Source of the DNA: Deinococcus alpinitundrae
GTDB taxonomy: Bacteria; Deinococcota; Deinococci; Deinococcales; Deinococcaceae
Reading direction: 5' to 3'
NCBI RefSeq assembly: GCF_009982895.1
Contig: NZ_WXZL01000017.1
Coordinates: forward strand, 31,710-95,709
Length of the DNA stretch: 64,000 bases
Made by a program: the position numbers and the translations under genes. Of this stretch, positions 19,930 through 29,260 are shown one piece after another; positions within the stretch are counted from its first letter, which is position 1, and each line of letters starts with the position of its first letter. The notes beneath the pieces were generated by a model, which saw only the letters and a program-made list of their open reading frames with translations, made no database searches and was not told where the DNA came from.

Positions 19930-20973
19930 TCAGTTCGGCCAGCCCTCGACCTCGGCGCCGCCGAAGACCACGCGCCGTAAATCCGCCGAAAAGAAGTTCA
20001 GGCCTGGTGAGCTGACGCTGCCCAGCGCTTCGAGCTGCGGGAGCGTCAGGTTGATTTCCAGCGCGGCCAGGCTATCTTCGAGCTGTGCGAGTTTGCTGGC
20101 CCCGATTAGGGAAGACGTGACGCCCGGCTGCGCCGCCGCCCAGGCCAGCGCCACCTGCGCTGGGGGCCGCCCGACTTCTGCAGCGACGGCGCGCAGGACA
20201 TCCAGAATATTCCAGTTGCGCTCGGTGAACTTGGTAAACGGCCCGGAGAAAGGATTGCTGCCGCTCAGGCGGCCTTGACCGCTATTGTCCGCGTCCCGCT
20301 GGTATTTCCCGGCCAGGAAGCCGCCTGCCAAGGGACTCCACGGCACTACGCCCAGCTTGCCCTCGCGGGCGGCGGGAATGTGCTCGGCCTCGATCTGGCG
20401 GGCCACCAGCGAGTATTCCATCTGCATGGCCACCGGGCCGGGGACGCCCTGAACCTGGGCCAGCGTCGCCGCCTTCATGGCGTACCAAGCAGGCATGTCC
20501 GAGAAGCCGAAATACCGGATGTGCCCGGCGCGCACCAGATCGCCGAGGGTCTGCAATACCTCCTCCACCGGCGTCACCATGTCGTAGACGTGCAACCAGT
20601 AGAGATCGACGTAATCGGTGCCGAGCCGCTTGAGCGAGCCTTCCAGCGCCCGGTAGATCTGCTTGCGTCCGTTGCCGCCCGCGTGGGGGTTCCCGCGCTC
20701 GGCATTGAAGCCGAATTTGGTCGCCAGTACCACCCGGTCGCGTGCGCCCCGCTCCGCGATGAACCGACCGACGAGTTCCTCGCTGCGCCCGCCGGAATAG
20801 ACGTCGGCCGTGTCGATGAAGTTGCCGCCTGCGTCCAGATAAGCGTCGAAGATCTGCTGGGACACGCCGTCGTCCGATCCCCAGCTGGCGTTGCCAAACG
20901 TCATGGTGCCCAGGGCCAGTGGGCTGACGACCAGGCCACTGCGGCCCAGCGTGCGGTAGTTGGTCAGGTTCAT
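19930..20973 (-). CDS. Aldo/keto reductase
   Basis: A 347-residue NADPH-dependent aldo/keto reductase. The catalytic tetrad D54, Y59, K86 and H128 is intact (NFIDTADVY, ATKFG, LYWLHVYD). It resembles the larger YajO/YhdN-like group. The substrate cannot be inferred. It is the second gene of an operon, 29 bases after the SDR gene, and both probably answer to the divergent HxlR regulator. A GGGAG lies before the ATG. Confidence 0.92.
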   Translation of the reverse strand: MNLTNYRTLGRSGLVVSPLALGTMTFGNASWGSDDGVSQQIFDAYLDAGGNFIDTADVYSGGRSEELVGRFIAERGARDRVVLATKFGFNAERGNPHAGGNGRKQIYRALEGSLKRLGTDYVDLYWLHVYDMVTPVEEVLQTLGDLVRAGHIRYFGFSDMPAWYAMKAATLAQVQGVPGPVAMQMEYSLVARQIEAEHIPAAREGKLGVVPWSPLAGGFLAGKYQRDADNSGQGRLSGSNPFSGPFTKFTERNWNILDVLRAVAAEVGRPPAQVALAWAAAQPGVTSSLIGASKLAQLEDSLAALEINLTLPQLEALGSVSSPGLNFFSADLRRVVFGGAEVEGWPN

Positions 20974-21002
20974 GATTGCTCCCTTGGTGCGAAACGAACG
21001 GA

Positions 21003-21812
21003 TCAGAAGTTGAGCCGGGTGCTGTTCATGCCGCCGTCCACGTCCACGATGCTGCCGTGAACGAAGGCAGCCTCGTCGCTGAGCAGAAAGCGAACCGCGT
21101 AGGCGATATCGATTGGCCTCACCGGGCGGCCCGCGACGGTTCCGGCGGTCATGGCGTCAAGGGCCGCGCTGAAGTCGGCGTTACCGGGGGTGAGCGTCGC
21201 GCCGGGAGCCACGGTGTTGACCCGCACGCCGCGCGGGCCATATTCCGCCGCCCAGTTGCGGGTCATCTGCTCGAGGGCCGCTTTGGAGGCGGTGTACATC
21301 GCGCCGTTGGCGGTGCCGACGCGGCCCATCCACGAACCGATATTGACGATATGGCCCGACCCGCGCTGCGCCATGTCCGGCGCAATCACGCCCACCAGTA
21401 CGTGTGGAGCGCGGATGTTGGTGTTGAGAATGGCATCCAGATCGGCATCGGAAAGCGCCTCGGTGGACGTCACCGGATAGACGCCCGCGTTGTTGACCAG
21501 AATGTCGACCTGACCGCCGAGTGCAGCCGTGACTTCCCGCGCAAAGGTACGGACAGTGTCGTAGGAGCCTGCCAGATCCGTGGAAATGGCGTGCGCTTTG
21601 CCTCCCGCTTGGATAATGGCGTCCACGACCCCTTGGGCACGGTCGGCGTCACGGCCACTGACGACGACTTCAGCGCCCGACGCGGCCAGCACGCGGGCAA
21701 TCGCTTCGCCGATGCCGCTGGTCGAGCCGGTGACGACGGCTCTCTGGCCTGCCAGACGGGAATCCGTCGGGAGAGAAGCGAGCAGTTCTGGGTTAATGAG
21801 TAAGGTTTGCAT
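21003..21812 (-). CDS. Short-chain dehydrogenase/reductase
   Basis: A 269-residue classical SDR. TGSTSGIG is at residues 28-35, NNAG at 107-110, and the catalytic S160, Y173 and K177 are in place. SGRDADR after beta-2 suggests NADPH. GGAGG precedes the ATG at 21812. It heads the operon with the aldo/keto reductase and is divergent from hxlR; such HxlR-controlled oxidoreductase pairs often handle reactive carbonyls or quinones, which is only an inference here. Confidence 0.9.
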   Translation of the reverse strand: MQTLLINPELLASLPTDSRLAGQRAVVTGSTSGIGEAIARVLAASGAEVVVSGRDADRAQGVVDAIIQAGGKAHAISTDLAGSYDTVRTFAREVTAALGGQVDILVNNAGVYPVTSTEALSDADLDAILNTNIRAPHVLVGVIAPDMAQRGSGHIVNIGSWMGRVGTANGAMYTASKAALEQMTRNWAAEYGPRGVRVNTVAPGATLTPGNADFSAALDAMTAGTVAGRPVRPIDIAYAVRFLLSDEAAFVHGSIVDVDGGMNSTRLNF

Positions 21813-21870
21813 GATGAAGCCTCCAGGTGAACGGTGAACACTCTCCAGCCACCAAAGCAGTTGCGTTTTA

Positions 21871-21919
21871 CAACCAGTTGCACCTTATCCGAACTGGTGC
21901 GATCATGCAACCAGTAAGG
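21871..21919. promoter_or_regulatory. Operator region for the HxlR regulator
   Basis: The divergent region carries CCAGTT (21874-21879) facing AACTGG (21892-21897), GCACC (21880-21884) facing GGTGC (21896-21900), and a further direct copy of CAACCAGT at 21908-21915. Symmetric half-sites of this kind fit dimer binding between the two promoters. Confidence 0.5.
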
Positions 21920-21930
21920 AGAGGGCACCC

Positions 21931-22410
21931 ATGCGCGAGCACACCACAGACAAAGCCGTTCGCTCCGGCTGCCCGGTCAGCCTCGGCCTGGACATCTTCG
22001 GCGACAAATGGACGCTGCTGATCGTGCGCGATCTGATGTTCGGCGGCAAGCGCCACTTCCGCGAGTTGCTGGCCTCAGACGAGGGCATCTCGTCCAATAT
22101 CCTGGCGGACCGCCTGAAGATGCTGCTGGCCGAGGGCATCGTCAGCAAGGCCGAAGACCCCAGCCACGCGCAGAAAGTGATCTACAGCCTGACCGAGAAG
22201 GGTGTGGCGCTGCTGCCGATTCTGCTCCAGATCAGCGAGTGGAGCTACCAGTTCCGCCCGGTCGGCGGGCAGTACCCGCGCCCCGCCGAGGCCACCGACG
22301 TGGAAGCGCAGATGCAGGCGGTGCGAAGGGCGCATCTGGTCCAAGCTGGGCTACCGGACGAAGGTAACGGGGGCAGCAGAATTGAGCAGCCGGACCAAGC
22401 TTCGCGGTAG
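21931..22410 (+). CDS. HxlR-family transcriptional regulator
   Basis: A 159-residue winged-helix regulator. It has the family N-terminal Cys-Pro (C14), then GLDIFGDKWTLLIVRDLMFGGKRHFREL and GISSNILADRLKMLLAEGIV. HxlR proteins often sense aldehydes or quinones through the N-terminal Cys. AAGGAGAGG precedes the ATG. It faces the SDR/aldo-keto reductase operon and probably controls it. The last 35 residues are less typical of the family. Confidence 0.9.
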   Translation: MREHTTDKAVRSGCPVSLGLDIFGDKWTLLIVRDLMFGGKRHFRELLASDEGISSNILADRLKMLLAEGIVSKAEDPSHAQKVIYSLTEKGVALLPILLQISEWSYQFRPVGGQYPRPAEATDVEAQMQAVRRAHLVQAGLPDEGNGGSRIEQPDQASR

Positions 22411-22552
22411 ACAGGGACCCTGGGCCGCCTTAAGCTGTAGCACATTAAAGCCATCTTCCATTTATGTGAAGGTGTTTCTTTACGGCGAGGGAGCGTCTCC
22501 GCATTCAGCGGCACTCCAAATCCCATCTTGAATATGCTCGAAAGGACCTCAA

Positions 22553-23338
22553 ATGAAGCGAACGAAGACCGTACTCGGCGGGTTGTTGTTGGTTTCCCTG
22601 GTTCTCGGAGCTCGCGCTCAGGCACAGGACACGCTCAATGTCGGGGCCAACATCGGCAACGTGCCCTGGGAATTTCAGGATGCCAGCGGGGCCAACGTGG
22701 GCTTTGAGATCGAATTGGTGACGAAAATCGCCGAGAACCTGGGCAAGAAGGTCAACATCGTCAACACCCCCTTCAACGGACTGTTCTCGGCGGTGCAGTC
22801 GGGGCGCATTGATGTGGCGATTTCAAGCATCACCATCACGAAAAAGCGCCTGGAAACCGTGGCGTTCGCACAGCCCTACTACGACTCCGACCAGTCCCTG
22901 ACGGTCACCAGCGGCAGCACCCTGGGCAACGTCAGCGCCTTCAAGGGCAAGACGGTGGGCGTCGATACCGGCTCGACCGGGGCGATGTGGGCCACCACCC
23001 ACCAGGCCCAGTACGGCTACAAGATCCGCGAGTACACCGGTCTGAACCCGGCCATGCTCGATCTCAAGGCCGGTCGCATCGAGGGCTACATCTCCGATAT
23101 TCCGGCGCTCCAGTACTACGCCAAGATCACGGGTGGGGTCAAGGTGGCGCAGCGGCTCAAGACCGGCGAGCAGTACAGCATGATGTTTGACAAGAGCAGT
23201 CCGCTGGCCGCGCAGTTCAACACCCAGCTCGACGCTCTGAAAAAGAGCGGCTACGTCTCCAAGCTGCACCAGAAGTGGTTCGGCGTTCTGCCCGAGAAGA
23301 GCACCTCAACGGCCACCGTTTTGCCGATGCCCAAATAA
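22553..23338 (+). CDS. Amino-acid-type ABC substrate-binding protein (SBP family 3)
   Basis: A 261-residue periplasmic-binding protein of the polar amino acid/opine family. The signal peptide is at residues 1-24 (MKRTKTVLGG, then ARAQAQ), followed by LNVGANIGNVPWEF and GFEIELVTKIAENLGKKV. AAAGGA precedes the ATG. A permease gene follows after 29 bases. Linkage to a hydantoinase suggests a cyclic ureide, carbamoyl amino acid or amino acid as ligand; this is inference. Confidence 0.9.
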   Translation: MKRTKTVLGGLLLVSLVLGARAQAQDTLNVGANIGNVPWEFQDASGANVGFEIELVTKIAENLGKKVNIVNTPFNGLFSAVQSGRIDVAISSITITKKRLETVAFAQPYYDSDQSLTVTSGSTLGNVSAFKGKTVGVDTGSTGAMWATTHQAQYGYKIREYTGLNPAMLDLKAGRIEGYISDIPALQYYAKITGGVKVAQRLKTGEQYSMMFDKSSPLAAQFNTQLDALKKSGYVSKLHQKWFGVLPEKSTSTATVLPMPK

Positions 23339-23367
23339 TTGAGCGCCACTGATTCCAGGCGGGGCCA

Positions 23368-24042
23368 ATGAAACTCCTCGACACTTTCTTCAACACCGGC
23401 GTATTCGGTGCGGCGCTGCCGGCCCTGCTGCGCGGTCTGCTGATCACCCTCGAGCTGGGGGTGGTCAGTGCCGTTGTGGGCACCCTGCTGGGGCTGGTAG
23501 TGGCGCTGATGGGGCTGTACGGACCGCGCTGGCTGCGTGCACTGGTGCGCTTTTACATCGACGTGCTGCGTGCCATGCCGCTCCTGGTCTTTATGGTGCT
23601 GATCTACTACGCCCTGCCGTTCGTCAAGATCTTGCTGCCCGCCTTCACCTGCGCTGTTCTGGCCATTTCGCTGATCGCCTCGGCGTATGTGGCCGAGATC
23701 ATCCGCTCGGGCATCGAGGCGATTCCGGTGGGGCAGTTCGAGGCCGCCCGCTCGCTGGGGCTGCGCGGTTGGGACGTCATGAGCACCGTCATTTTGCCGC
23801 AGGCCCTGAGGATCGTGGTGCCGCCGCTGACCGGCAACGCCGTCTCGATCATGAAAGACACCGCCATCGCCTCGGTGGTGGCCTTGCCCGAACTGCTTCA
23901 GCAGGCCACCTCTCAGCAGGCGTTGTCGGCCAATCCCACGCCGCTGGTCGGCGCGGCGCTGATCTATGTGCTGCTGCTCTTTCCGCTGGTGCGTCTGGTC
24001 AGCCGCTTCGAGGCCCAGGCCAGACAGCGGTCCAGCCGCTGA
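23368..24042 (+). CDS. Amino-acid ABC transporter permease
   Basis: A 224-residue permease of the HisM/GlnP type with about five membrane helices. The EAA loop facing the ATPase is GQFEAARSLGLRGWDVMSTVILPQALRIVVPP. It belongs with the preceding binding protein. No ATP-binding gene is present in this cluster, so the pair must borrow an ATPase encoded elsewhere. Confidence 0.9.
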   Translation: MKLLDTFFNTGVFGAALPALLRGLLITLELGVVSAVVGTLLGLVVALMGLYGPRWLRALVRFYIDVLRAMPLLVFMVLIYYALPFVKILLPAFTCAVLAISLIASAYVAEIIRSGIEAIPVGQFEAARSLGLRGWDVMSTVILPQALRIVVPPLTGNAVSIMKDTAIASVVALPELLQQATSQQALSANPTPLVGAALIYVLLLFPLVRLVSRFEAQARQRSSR

Positions 24043-24259
24043 GGATGGAGCTGACGGTCCCGGCTGCTCAGCGAGTCCCTGCTGGGCAGCCCGTGTCGGG
24101 TCAGGCGTGCAGGCGGCAGTCCACTTCATCCATGCTGCCGATTCACGCGAGGTGGTCCCAGGCAGCAGCTCCACGCAGCCCGTCGTCAATTGTGACTTGA
24201 GTGAAGCAGTCTGCAAGCACAAGAACTCAAGCCCCAGGAGCCAAGATGAGGAGAACCGA

Positions 24260-25633
24260 ATGAGCCTGATCATCAGCAACGGCACCGTGGTCACGGCAGA
24301 GGGCCGTTTTCAGGCCGACGTGCGCGTGGACGGTGGCAAGATCACGGCGCTGGGACGCGATTTGGCACAGTCCGGCGACGAGATCATCGACGCCAGCGGC
24401 CAGCACGTTTTGCCCGGCGGCATCGACGTTCACACCCACCTGTCGATGCCCTCAATGGGGACCGTCACGTGCGACGACTATTACAGTGGGCAGGTCGCGG
24501 CGGCGATGGGCGGCACCACCACACACCTCGACTTTTGCATCCAGCCCAAGGGGAGCAGCTTGAGGGCGGCGCTGGACACTTGGCACGCCAGGGCACAGGA
24601 TCAGGCGGTCATCGACTACGGCTTCCATGTGGCCGTGACCGATCCGCAGCCGGCCGTGCTGGACGAGATTGCCACACTTCCGGATCAGGGCGTGACCTCG
24701 ATCAAGCTGTTTCTGGCTTACAAGGACACCCTTCAGGTGGACGACATGGCGATGTTCCGCTGCCTGGAGCGGGCACGCGACGCCGGGGTGCTGACGCTGG
24801 TGCATGCCGAGAACGGCGACGCCATCGAGGTGCTGATGGCCGAGGCGATAGCGCGGGGCGAGACGGCGCCCAAGTACCACGCCCTGACCCGCCCGCCCGA
24901 ACTGGAAGCCGAGGCCACCGGGCGGGCCATCGCGCTGGCCGAGGTGCTGGGCGCACCGCTCTACATCGTTCACCTGAGCTGCCGCCCGGCCCTGGCACAG
25001 GTGCGCGAAGCCCAGGCCCGGGGCGCGCGGGTCAGCGCCGAGACCTGCACCCAGTACTTCTTTTTTACCAAAGACGATCTGGACCGGCCCGACTTCGAGG
25101 GCGCCAAGTGGGTGTGCAGTCCGCCGCCCCGCGAGAAGGAGGATCAGGCGGCGCTGTGGGCAGCGGTGGGCGACGGCACGCTCAGCGTGATCAGCACCGA
25201 TCATTGCCCCTTTCGTTTCGACACCCAGAAATCGCTGGGCAAAGACAACTTCACCCTGATTCCCAACGGCGTGCCGGGCATCGAGGAACGCCTGATGGTG
25301 CTGCATCAGGCCGGGGTACGCGGCGGCCATTTCAGCTTGGAGCGCTTCGTGGCCCTGACCGCCACCAATCCGGCCCGCCGCTTCGGCCTGAGCGGTGTGA
25401 AGGGCAGCGTCGCGCCGGGCTACGACGCCGATCTGGCACTCTGGGATCTGGAGCGCCCGCATACCATCACGGCGCAGACCAACCACAGCGCCGTCGATTA
25501 CAGCTTGTACGAGGGCATGGCCGTCCGGGGCATGCCGGTGACGGTGCTGCTACGGGGTCGCCGGGTGGTCGATCAAGGCCGCTTGGCGGCGGAGCGGGGC
25601 AGCGGTCAGTTTCTGCATCGGCAACGCATCTGA
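24260..25633 (+). CDS. Dihydropyrimidinase / D-hydantoinase
   Basis: A 457-residue cyclic amidohydrolase that opens dihydropyrimidine or hydantoin rings. Metal ligands are visible: H58 and H60 (DVHTHL), the Lys region SIKLFLAYK (149-155) that supplies the carboxylated lysine, H182 (VHAENGD), a later His in IVHLS, and the Asp in STDHCPF. GAGGAG precedes the ATG at 24260. It follows the ABC pair by about 220 bases on the same strand, suggesting uptake and ring opening of one substrate. No carbamoylase gene is adjacent. Confidence 0.92.
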   Translation: MSLIISNGTVVTAEGRFQADVRVDGGKITALGRDLAQSGDEIIDASGQHVLPGGIDVHTHLSMPSMGTVTCDDYYSGQVAAAMGGTTTHLDFCIQPKGSSLRAALDTWHARAQDQAVIDYGFHVAVTDPQPAVLDEIATLPDQGVTSIKLFLAYKDTLQVDDMAMFRCLERARDAGVLTLVHAENGDAIEVLMAEAIARGETAPKYHALTRPPELEAEATGRAIALAEVLGAPLYIVHLSCRPALAQVREAQARGARVSAETCTQYFFFTKDDLDRPDFEGAKWVCSPPPREKEDQAALWAAVGDGTLSVISTDHCPFRFDTQKSLGKDNFTLIPNGVPGIEERLMVLHQAGVRGGHFSLERFVALTATNPARRFGLSGVKGSVAPGYDADLALWDLERPHTITAQTNHSAVDYSLYEGMAVRGMPVTVLLRGRRVVDQGRLAAERGSGQFLHRQRI

Positions 25634-25718
25634 TCCGCAGTACAGGGTTTTGGTCTGGCGCGGTGTCTGCCGGGTCAGCTTGCTCCAGGCATGACCTCTT
25701 AAGTCACGCCCCCGCGCC

Positions 25719-26597
25719 TCAGGACTTATGGCCACGTGGATCGAGCGCTTCCCGCAGGCCGTCGCCGATCAGGTTGAAGGCCAGCACCGCCAGGAAAATG
25801 GCGAGGCCGGGAAACAACGCCATCCAAGGCGCGTCGGTGAGGTAGCCGCGTGCGGCGTTGAGCATTGACCCCCAGCTGGGGGTGGGCGGCTGAATCCCCA
25901 GGCCCAGAAACGACAAGCTGGCCTCCGCCAGAATGGCATTGGCAATCGCCAGCGAGGTCTGGACGATCAGTGCGCCGCTGATGTTGGGCAGCAGGTGGCG
26001 AACGATCAGGCGGCCGTCGCCCGCGCCCAGTGCCTGTGCGGCCTGAACATAATCGCGTTCGCGCTGCGACAGCACCTCGCCGCGCGTGATCCGGGCAAAA
26101 GCGGGCGCGGTCACGATGGCAATGGCGATCATGGTGTTTTGCAGACTGGGACCGAGGATGGCCGCCAGTGCAATCGCCAGCACCAGAAACGGCAGCGAGA
26201 GCAGCGCGTCGACAAAGCGCATCAGCAGGTCGTCGAGCCAGCCGCCGATGTATCCAGCGATCAGGCCAATGCTGCCGCCGAAGACCAGCGCCAGCGTCAC
26301 CGAGATCAGCCCGGCGCTCAGCGACACCCGCGCGCCATACACCACCCGCGAGAAGATGTCGCGCCCCAGTTCGTCGGCCCCGAACAGGTGCGCGGCGCTG
26401 GGCGCGGCCCGCAGGTCGGCAAAGAAGATCTGCGCCGGGTCGAAAGGAGCCACTTGCCGGGCCAGCAGCGCCGCGCCCGCGAAAATCACGAGAACGACGA
26501 TGCCGATGACGGCCAGTTTGTTGCCCAGAAAACGCCTCACGGGAGCAGGCAGGCGGCGCTTGGCCGGAGATGGGGGCTTGGAAAGCGTCGTGGTCAT
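25719..26597 (-). CDS. Peptide-type ABC permease (DppC/OppC-like)
   Basis: A 292-residue second permease of a dipeptide/oligopeptide/nickel-type importer. The cytoplasmic N-terminus is basic, the first helix begins near residue 28, and the binding-protein-dependent transport motif with its EAA-like loop (AQALGAGDGRLIVRHLLPN) is present. GGAG precedes the ATG. It follows the DppB-like gene by 13 bases. No ATPase gene follows; the next gene is convergent. Confidence 0.92.
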   Translation of the reverse strand: MTTTLSKPPSPAKRRLPAPVRRFLGNKLAVIGIVVLVIFAGAALLARQVAPFDPAQIFFADLRAAPSAAHLFGADELGRDIFSRVVYGARVSLSAGLISVTLALVFGGSIGLIAGYIGGWLDDLLMRFVDALLSLPFLVLAIALAAILGPSLQNTMIAIAIVTAPAFARITRGEVLSQRERDYVQAAQALGAGDGRLIVRHLLPNISGALIVQTSLAIANAILAEASLSFLGLGIQPPTPSWGSMLNAARGYLTDAPWMALFPGLAIFLAVLAFNLIGDGLREALDPRGHKS

Positions 26598-26610
26598 TAT
26601 CTACACTCCA

Positions 26611-27555
26611 TCAGTGGTAGCGGATGCGTGGGTCGACAGCTGCGTAGCCCAGATCCACCAGAAAGCTGACCAGAAACACCGCCACCGCCGAGACCAGCAC
26701 CACGCCCTGAATCACCGGCAGGTCGCGGGTGAACACGGCGTCGACCAGCAGCCGTCCGAAGCCGGGAATACTGAAGATCTGCTCGGTGATGACGGCCCCG
26801 CCCAGCAGGCCGCCGAGTTGCAGGCCGAAAGCAGTCAGGAAAGGAATCAGCGCGTTCTTGAGGGCGTGTTTGGAGATGACCTGCCGCGCCGCCAGACCCT
26901 TGGCGTGGGCAGTTCGCACGTAATCCTGGTTCAGTGTCTCGCTCAGGCTGGAGCGCAGGTAGCGTGTCAGCACCGCTGCCGAGCCGACACCAAGCGTGAC
27001 GGCGGGCAACAGCAGGAGCAGCAGATTGCGCCCCGGATCCTCTGCCAGGCTGGTGTAGCCGCTGGCTGGAATCCAGGCCAGGCGGATGCTGAAGAGGTAA
27101 ATCAGCAAGATGCCCAGAAAGAAGTTCGGCAAGCTGATGCCCGACAGTGCCAGCAGCGTCAGCAGGCGGTCGATCCAGGTGCTGCGCCGCACTGCGCTGA
27201 TCATCCCGGCAGGCAGCGAGATCAGCAGCGAGATCAGCATGGCAAACAGCGAGAGCTCCAGCGTGACCGGCAATTTCTGGGCAATCAAGCCGCTCACGCT
27301 GCTGTGATCGGTCAGACTGGTGCCGAAATCCAACCGCACGGCGCTGGTGAGCCAGCGCAGGTACTGCTGCGGCATTGAGCGGTTGAGGCCCAGCGAGTGC
27401 CGCAATTCGCTCAGCGCCTGCGGCGTGGCCTCCTGACCCAGGATCAGCCGGGCCGGATCGCCGGGCAGCAGCTTGACCATCGCGAACACGATGAGGGTGA
27501 CGATCAGCAAGGTGGGAATGGCCGACAGCAACCGGCGCAGCGCGAAAACAGCCAC
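26611..27555 (-). CDS. Peptide-type ABC permease (DppB/OppB-like)
   Basis: A 314-residue first permease with the N-terminal FALRRLLSAIPTLLIVTLIVF motif of DppB/OppB and the loop ARQVISKHALKNALIPFLT. The GTG at 27555 is chosen because AGGAGG lies four bases upstream and the family N-terminus starts here; a longer version would add about 29 unrelated residues. It lies between the binding-protein gene (230 bases upstream, with a hairpin in between) and the second permease. Confidence 0.9.
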   Translation of the reverse strand: MAVFALRRLLSAIPTLLIVTLIVFAMVKLLPGDPARLILGQEATPQALSELRHSLGLNRSMPQQYLRWLTSAVRLDFGTSLTDHSSVSGLIAQKLPVTLELSLFAMLISLLISLPAGMISAVRRSTWIDRLLTLLALSGISLPNFFLGILLIYLFSIRLAWIPASGYTSLAEDPGRNLLLLLLPAVTLGVGSAAVLTRYLRSSLSETLNQDYVRTAHAKGLAARQVISKHALKNALIPFLTAFGLQLGGLLGGAVITEQIFSIPGFGRLLVDAVFTRDLPVIQGVVLVSAVAVFLVSFLVDLGYAAVDPRIRYH

Positions 27556-27725
27556 TTGACCTCCTGGAACATGTGTCGAAGAAGAAGCGCTTTCTTGACT
27601 GAGCGGGCAGGCCCGGGCGGTGGCGTTGTGCCCAGAAACCAACGGGAGCGAAAGAGCGCATTTGGATGACTGTGCCAGAAGCGCACCCAGTCAATGCTCT
27701 GCACATGCTTTTTCAGAACGGCGAC

Positions 27726-27754
27726 AAGGGCGGGAATTCGTCTGCCCCGCCCTT
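27726..27754 (-). terminator. Stem-loop between the binding-protein and permease genes
   Basis: Nine-bp perfect arms AAGGGCGGG (27726-27734) and CCCGCCCTT (27746-27754) with an 11-base loop, about 30 bases beyond the binding-protein stop. There is no T-run. It may act as a partial terminator or mRNA-stabilising hairpin that raises binding-protein output over permease output. Confidence 0.6.
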
Positions 27755-27784
27755 TCGGGATCTCCCCGCTTCCAAGCTGTTGCC

Positions 27785-29260
27785 TTATTTCAGATCCACG
27801 TCTTTGAAGCGCAAAATCCCATCTGGAATGGGCTTGAGACCGACCATTCCCTTGACGCTCGCCACCAGATTGCGCTGGAAATAGACCCAGGTGTAGGGCG
27901 TGTCGTTGATGATGGTGCCCAGCGCGACGTTGTAGGTGGCGACACGCGCCGACATGGCGTTCTGGGCACGGGCCTTGGCGAGCAGGCTGTCTACCGTCTT
28001 GTTGCTGTACCCGGCCTGGTTGTTGGTGCCGTCAGTCACGAAGAAGTCGTAGATGTTGCCGTCGGGATCAGGCCGCCCGCTCCAGCCGAGCATCAGGGCG
28101 TCATAGTCCTGTTTGTCGGCGCGGTCGAGCAACGTGCCGAATTCCACCTGTTCGATCTTGGCGGTGATGCCAGCCTGCGCGAACATCGCCTGATACACCT
28201 GCGCGAGCTGGATGGTGACGCTGCCGGGCGAGGTCAGCAGGGTGAAAGTCAGCGGTTTGCCGCCGAGTTTTTGCTTGGCGAGGGCAATGTCGGGCTTTTG
28301 CACCTTGATCGATGAGGACGCGGCGGCGGTGCCCGGCGGAAACGGCCCGGCGGCGGGCGTCACGGTGTCGTAGAAGATGCTCTTGGCAATCGCCTCGCGG
28401 TCGATGGTGGCCGCCACCGCCTGGCGGAAATTCTTGTTGTTAAACGGCGCGCGGGTCACGTTGAACCAGACGCCCTGAAAGCCGATGCCGGGATAGTTGA
28501 GCACACTGAATTTGGCGTTCTCCGCGAGTTTGCTGACATCTTTGGGATCAACCGGCGTGATGGCCTGCACCGCGCCCGACAGCAAGTTGGCGTAGCGCAC
28601 GTCGCCGTCCGGGAAAGGCCGGTACACCAGCTTGTCGATCTTGGGCGCGCCGCCCCAGTAGTTCTTGTTGGCCGTCAGGGTGATGTTGTCCTGGCGCACC
28701 CGGCTGACGAAGGTAAACGGGCCGCTGCCCACCGGATTGTTCTGAAAATCGCTCCCGGCTTTCTTGGCCGCCGTGGGCGAGACGATCATGCCCGCCCGGT
28801 CGGTCAGCACCGCCAGCAGCGGCCCATACGGCTGCGACAAGCTGAGCTGCACCGTCTGCGCGTCGATGACCTTGACCTCCTTGACGCTGCTCAGCTCGTT
28901 CTTGCGGGCGCTGCCTTCCAGCGTGCGGTTGCGGTCCAGGCCGTATTTGACGGCGGCAGCGTCCAGCGGGGTGCCGTCGCTGAACTTCACGCCACTTTTC
29001 AACTTGAAGGTGTAGGTCAGGCCGCCGTTGGTCACTTTCCACGACGTGGCCAGCGCCGGTATCACCTTGAGGTTCACGTCCAGATCCACCAGTTTGTCGA
29101 AAATCTGGTTCATGACCTGGCGGTCGACCAGTGCGGTCGACAGCGCCGGGTCGAGTTTGGGCGGGTCGGCGTCCAGGCCCACCGTCAGGGTCTGCGCCGA
29201 GGCCAGACTGGTCAGCAGGGCAGCGCTCAGAAAAACCACCGGAAAGTGAACTCTACGCAT
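27785..29260 (-). CDS. Peptide-type ABC substrate-binding protein (SBP family 5)
   Basis: A 491-residue extracellular binding protein of the DppA/OppA type. The signal peptide is at residues 1-22 (MRRVHFPVVFLSAALLTSLASA), followed by QTLTVGLDADPPKLDPALS, typical of the family. AAGGAG lies before the ATG at 29260, inside the end of the upstream fadR-type gene, which it overlaps by eight bases. The ligand may be a peptide or another solute; the family is broad. Confidence 0.92.
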   Translation of the reverse strand: MRRVHFPVVFLSAALLTSLASAQTLTVGLDADPPKLDPALSTALVDRQVMNQIFDKLVDLDVNLKVIPALATSWKVTNGGLTYTFKLKSGVKFSDGTPLDAAAVKYGLDRNRTLEGSARKNELSSVKEVKVIDAQTVQLSLSQPYGPLLAVLTDRAGMIVSPTAAKKAGSDFQNNPVGSGPFTFVSRVRQDNITLTANKNYWGGAPKIDKLVYRPFPDGDVRYANLLSGAVQAITPVDPKDVSKLAENAKFSVLNYPGIGFQGVWFNVTRAPFNNKNFRQAVAATIDREAIAKSIFYDTVTPAAGPFPPGTAAASSSIKVQKPDIALAKQKLGGKPLTFTLLTSPGSVTIQLAQVYQAMFAQAGITAKIEQVEFGTLLDRADKQDYDALMLGWSGRPDPDGNIYDFFVTDGTNNQAGYSNKTVDSLLAKARAQNAMSARVATYNVALGTIINDTPYTWVYFQRNLVASVKGMVGLKPIPDGILRFKDVDLK

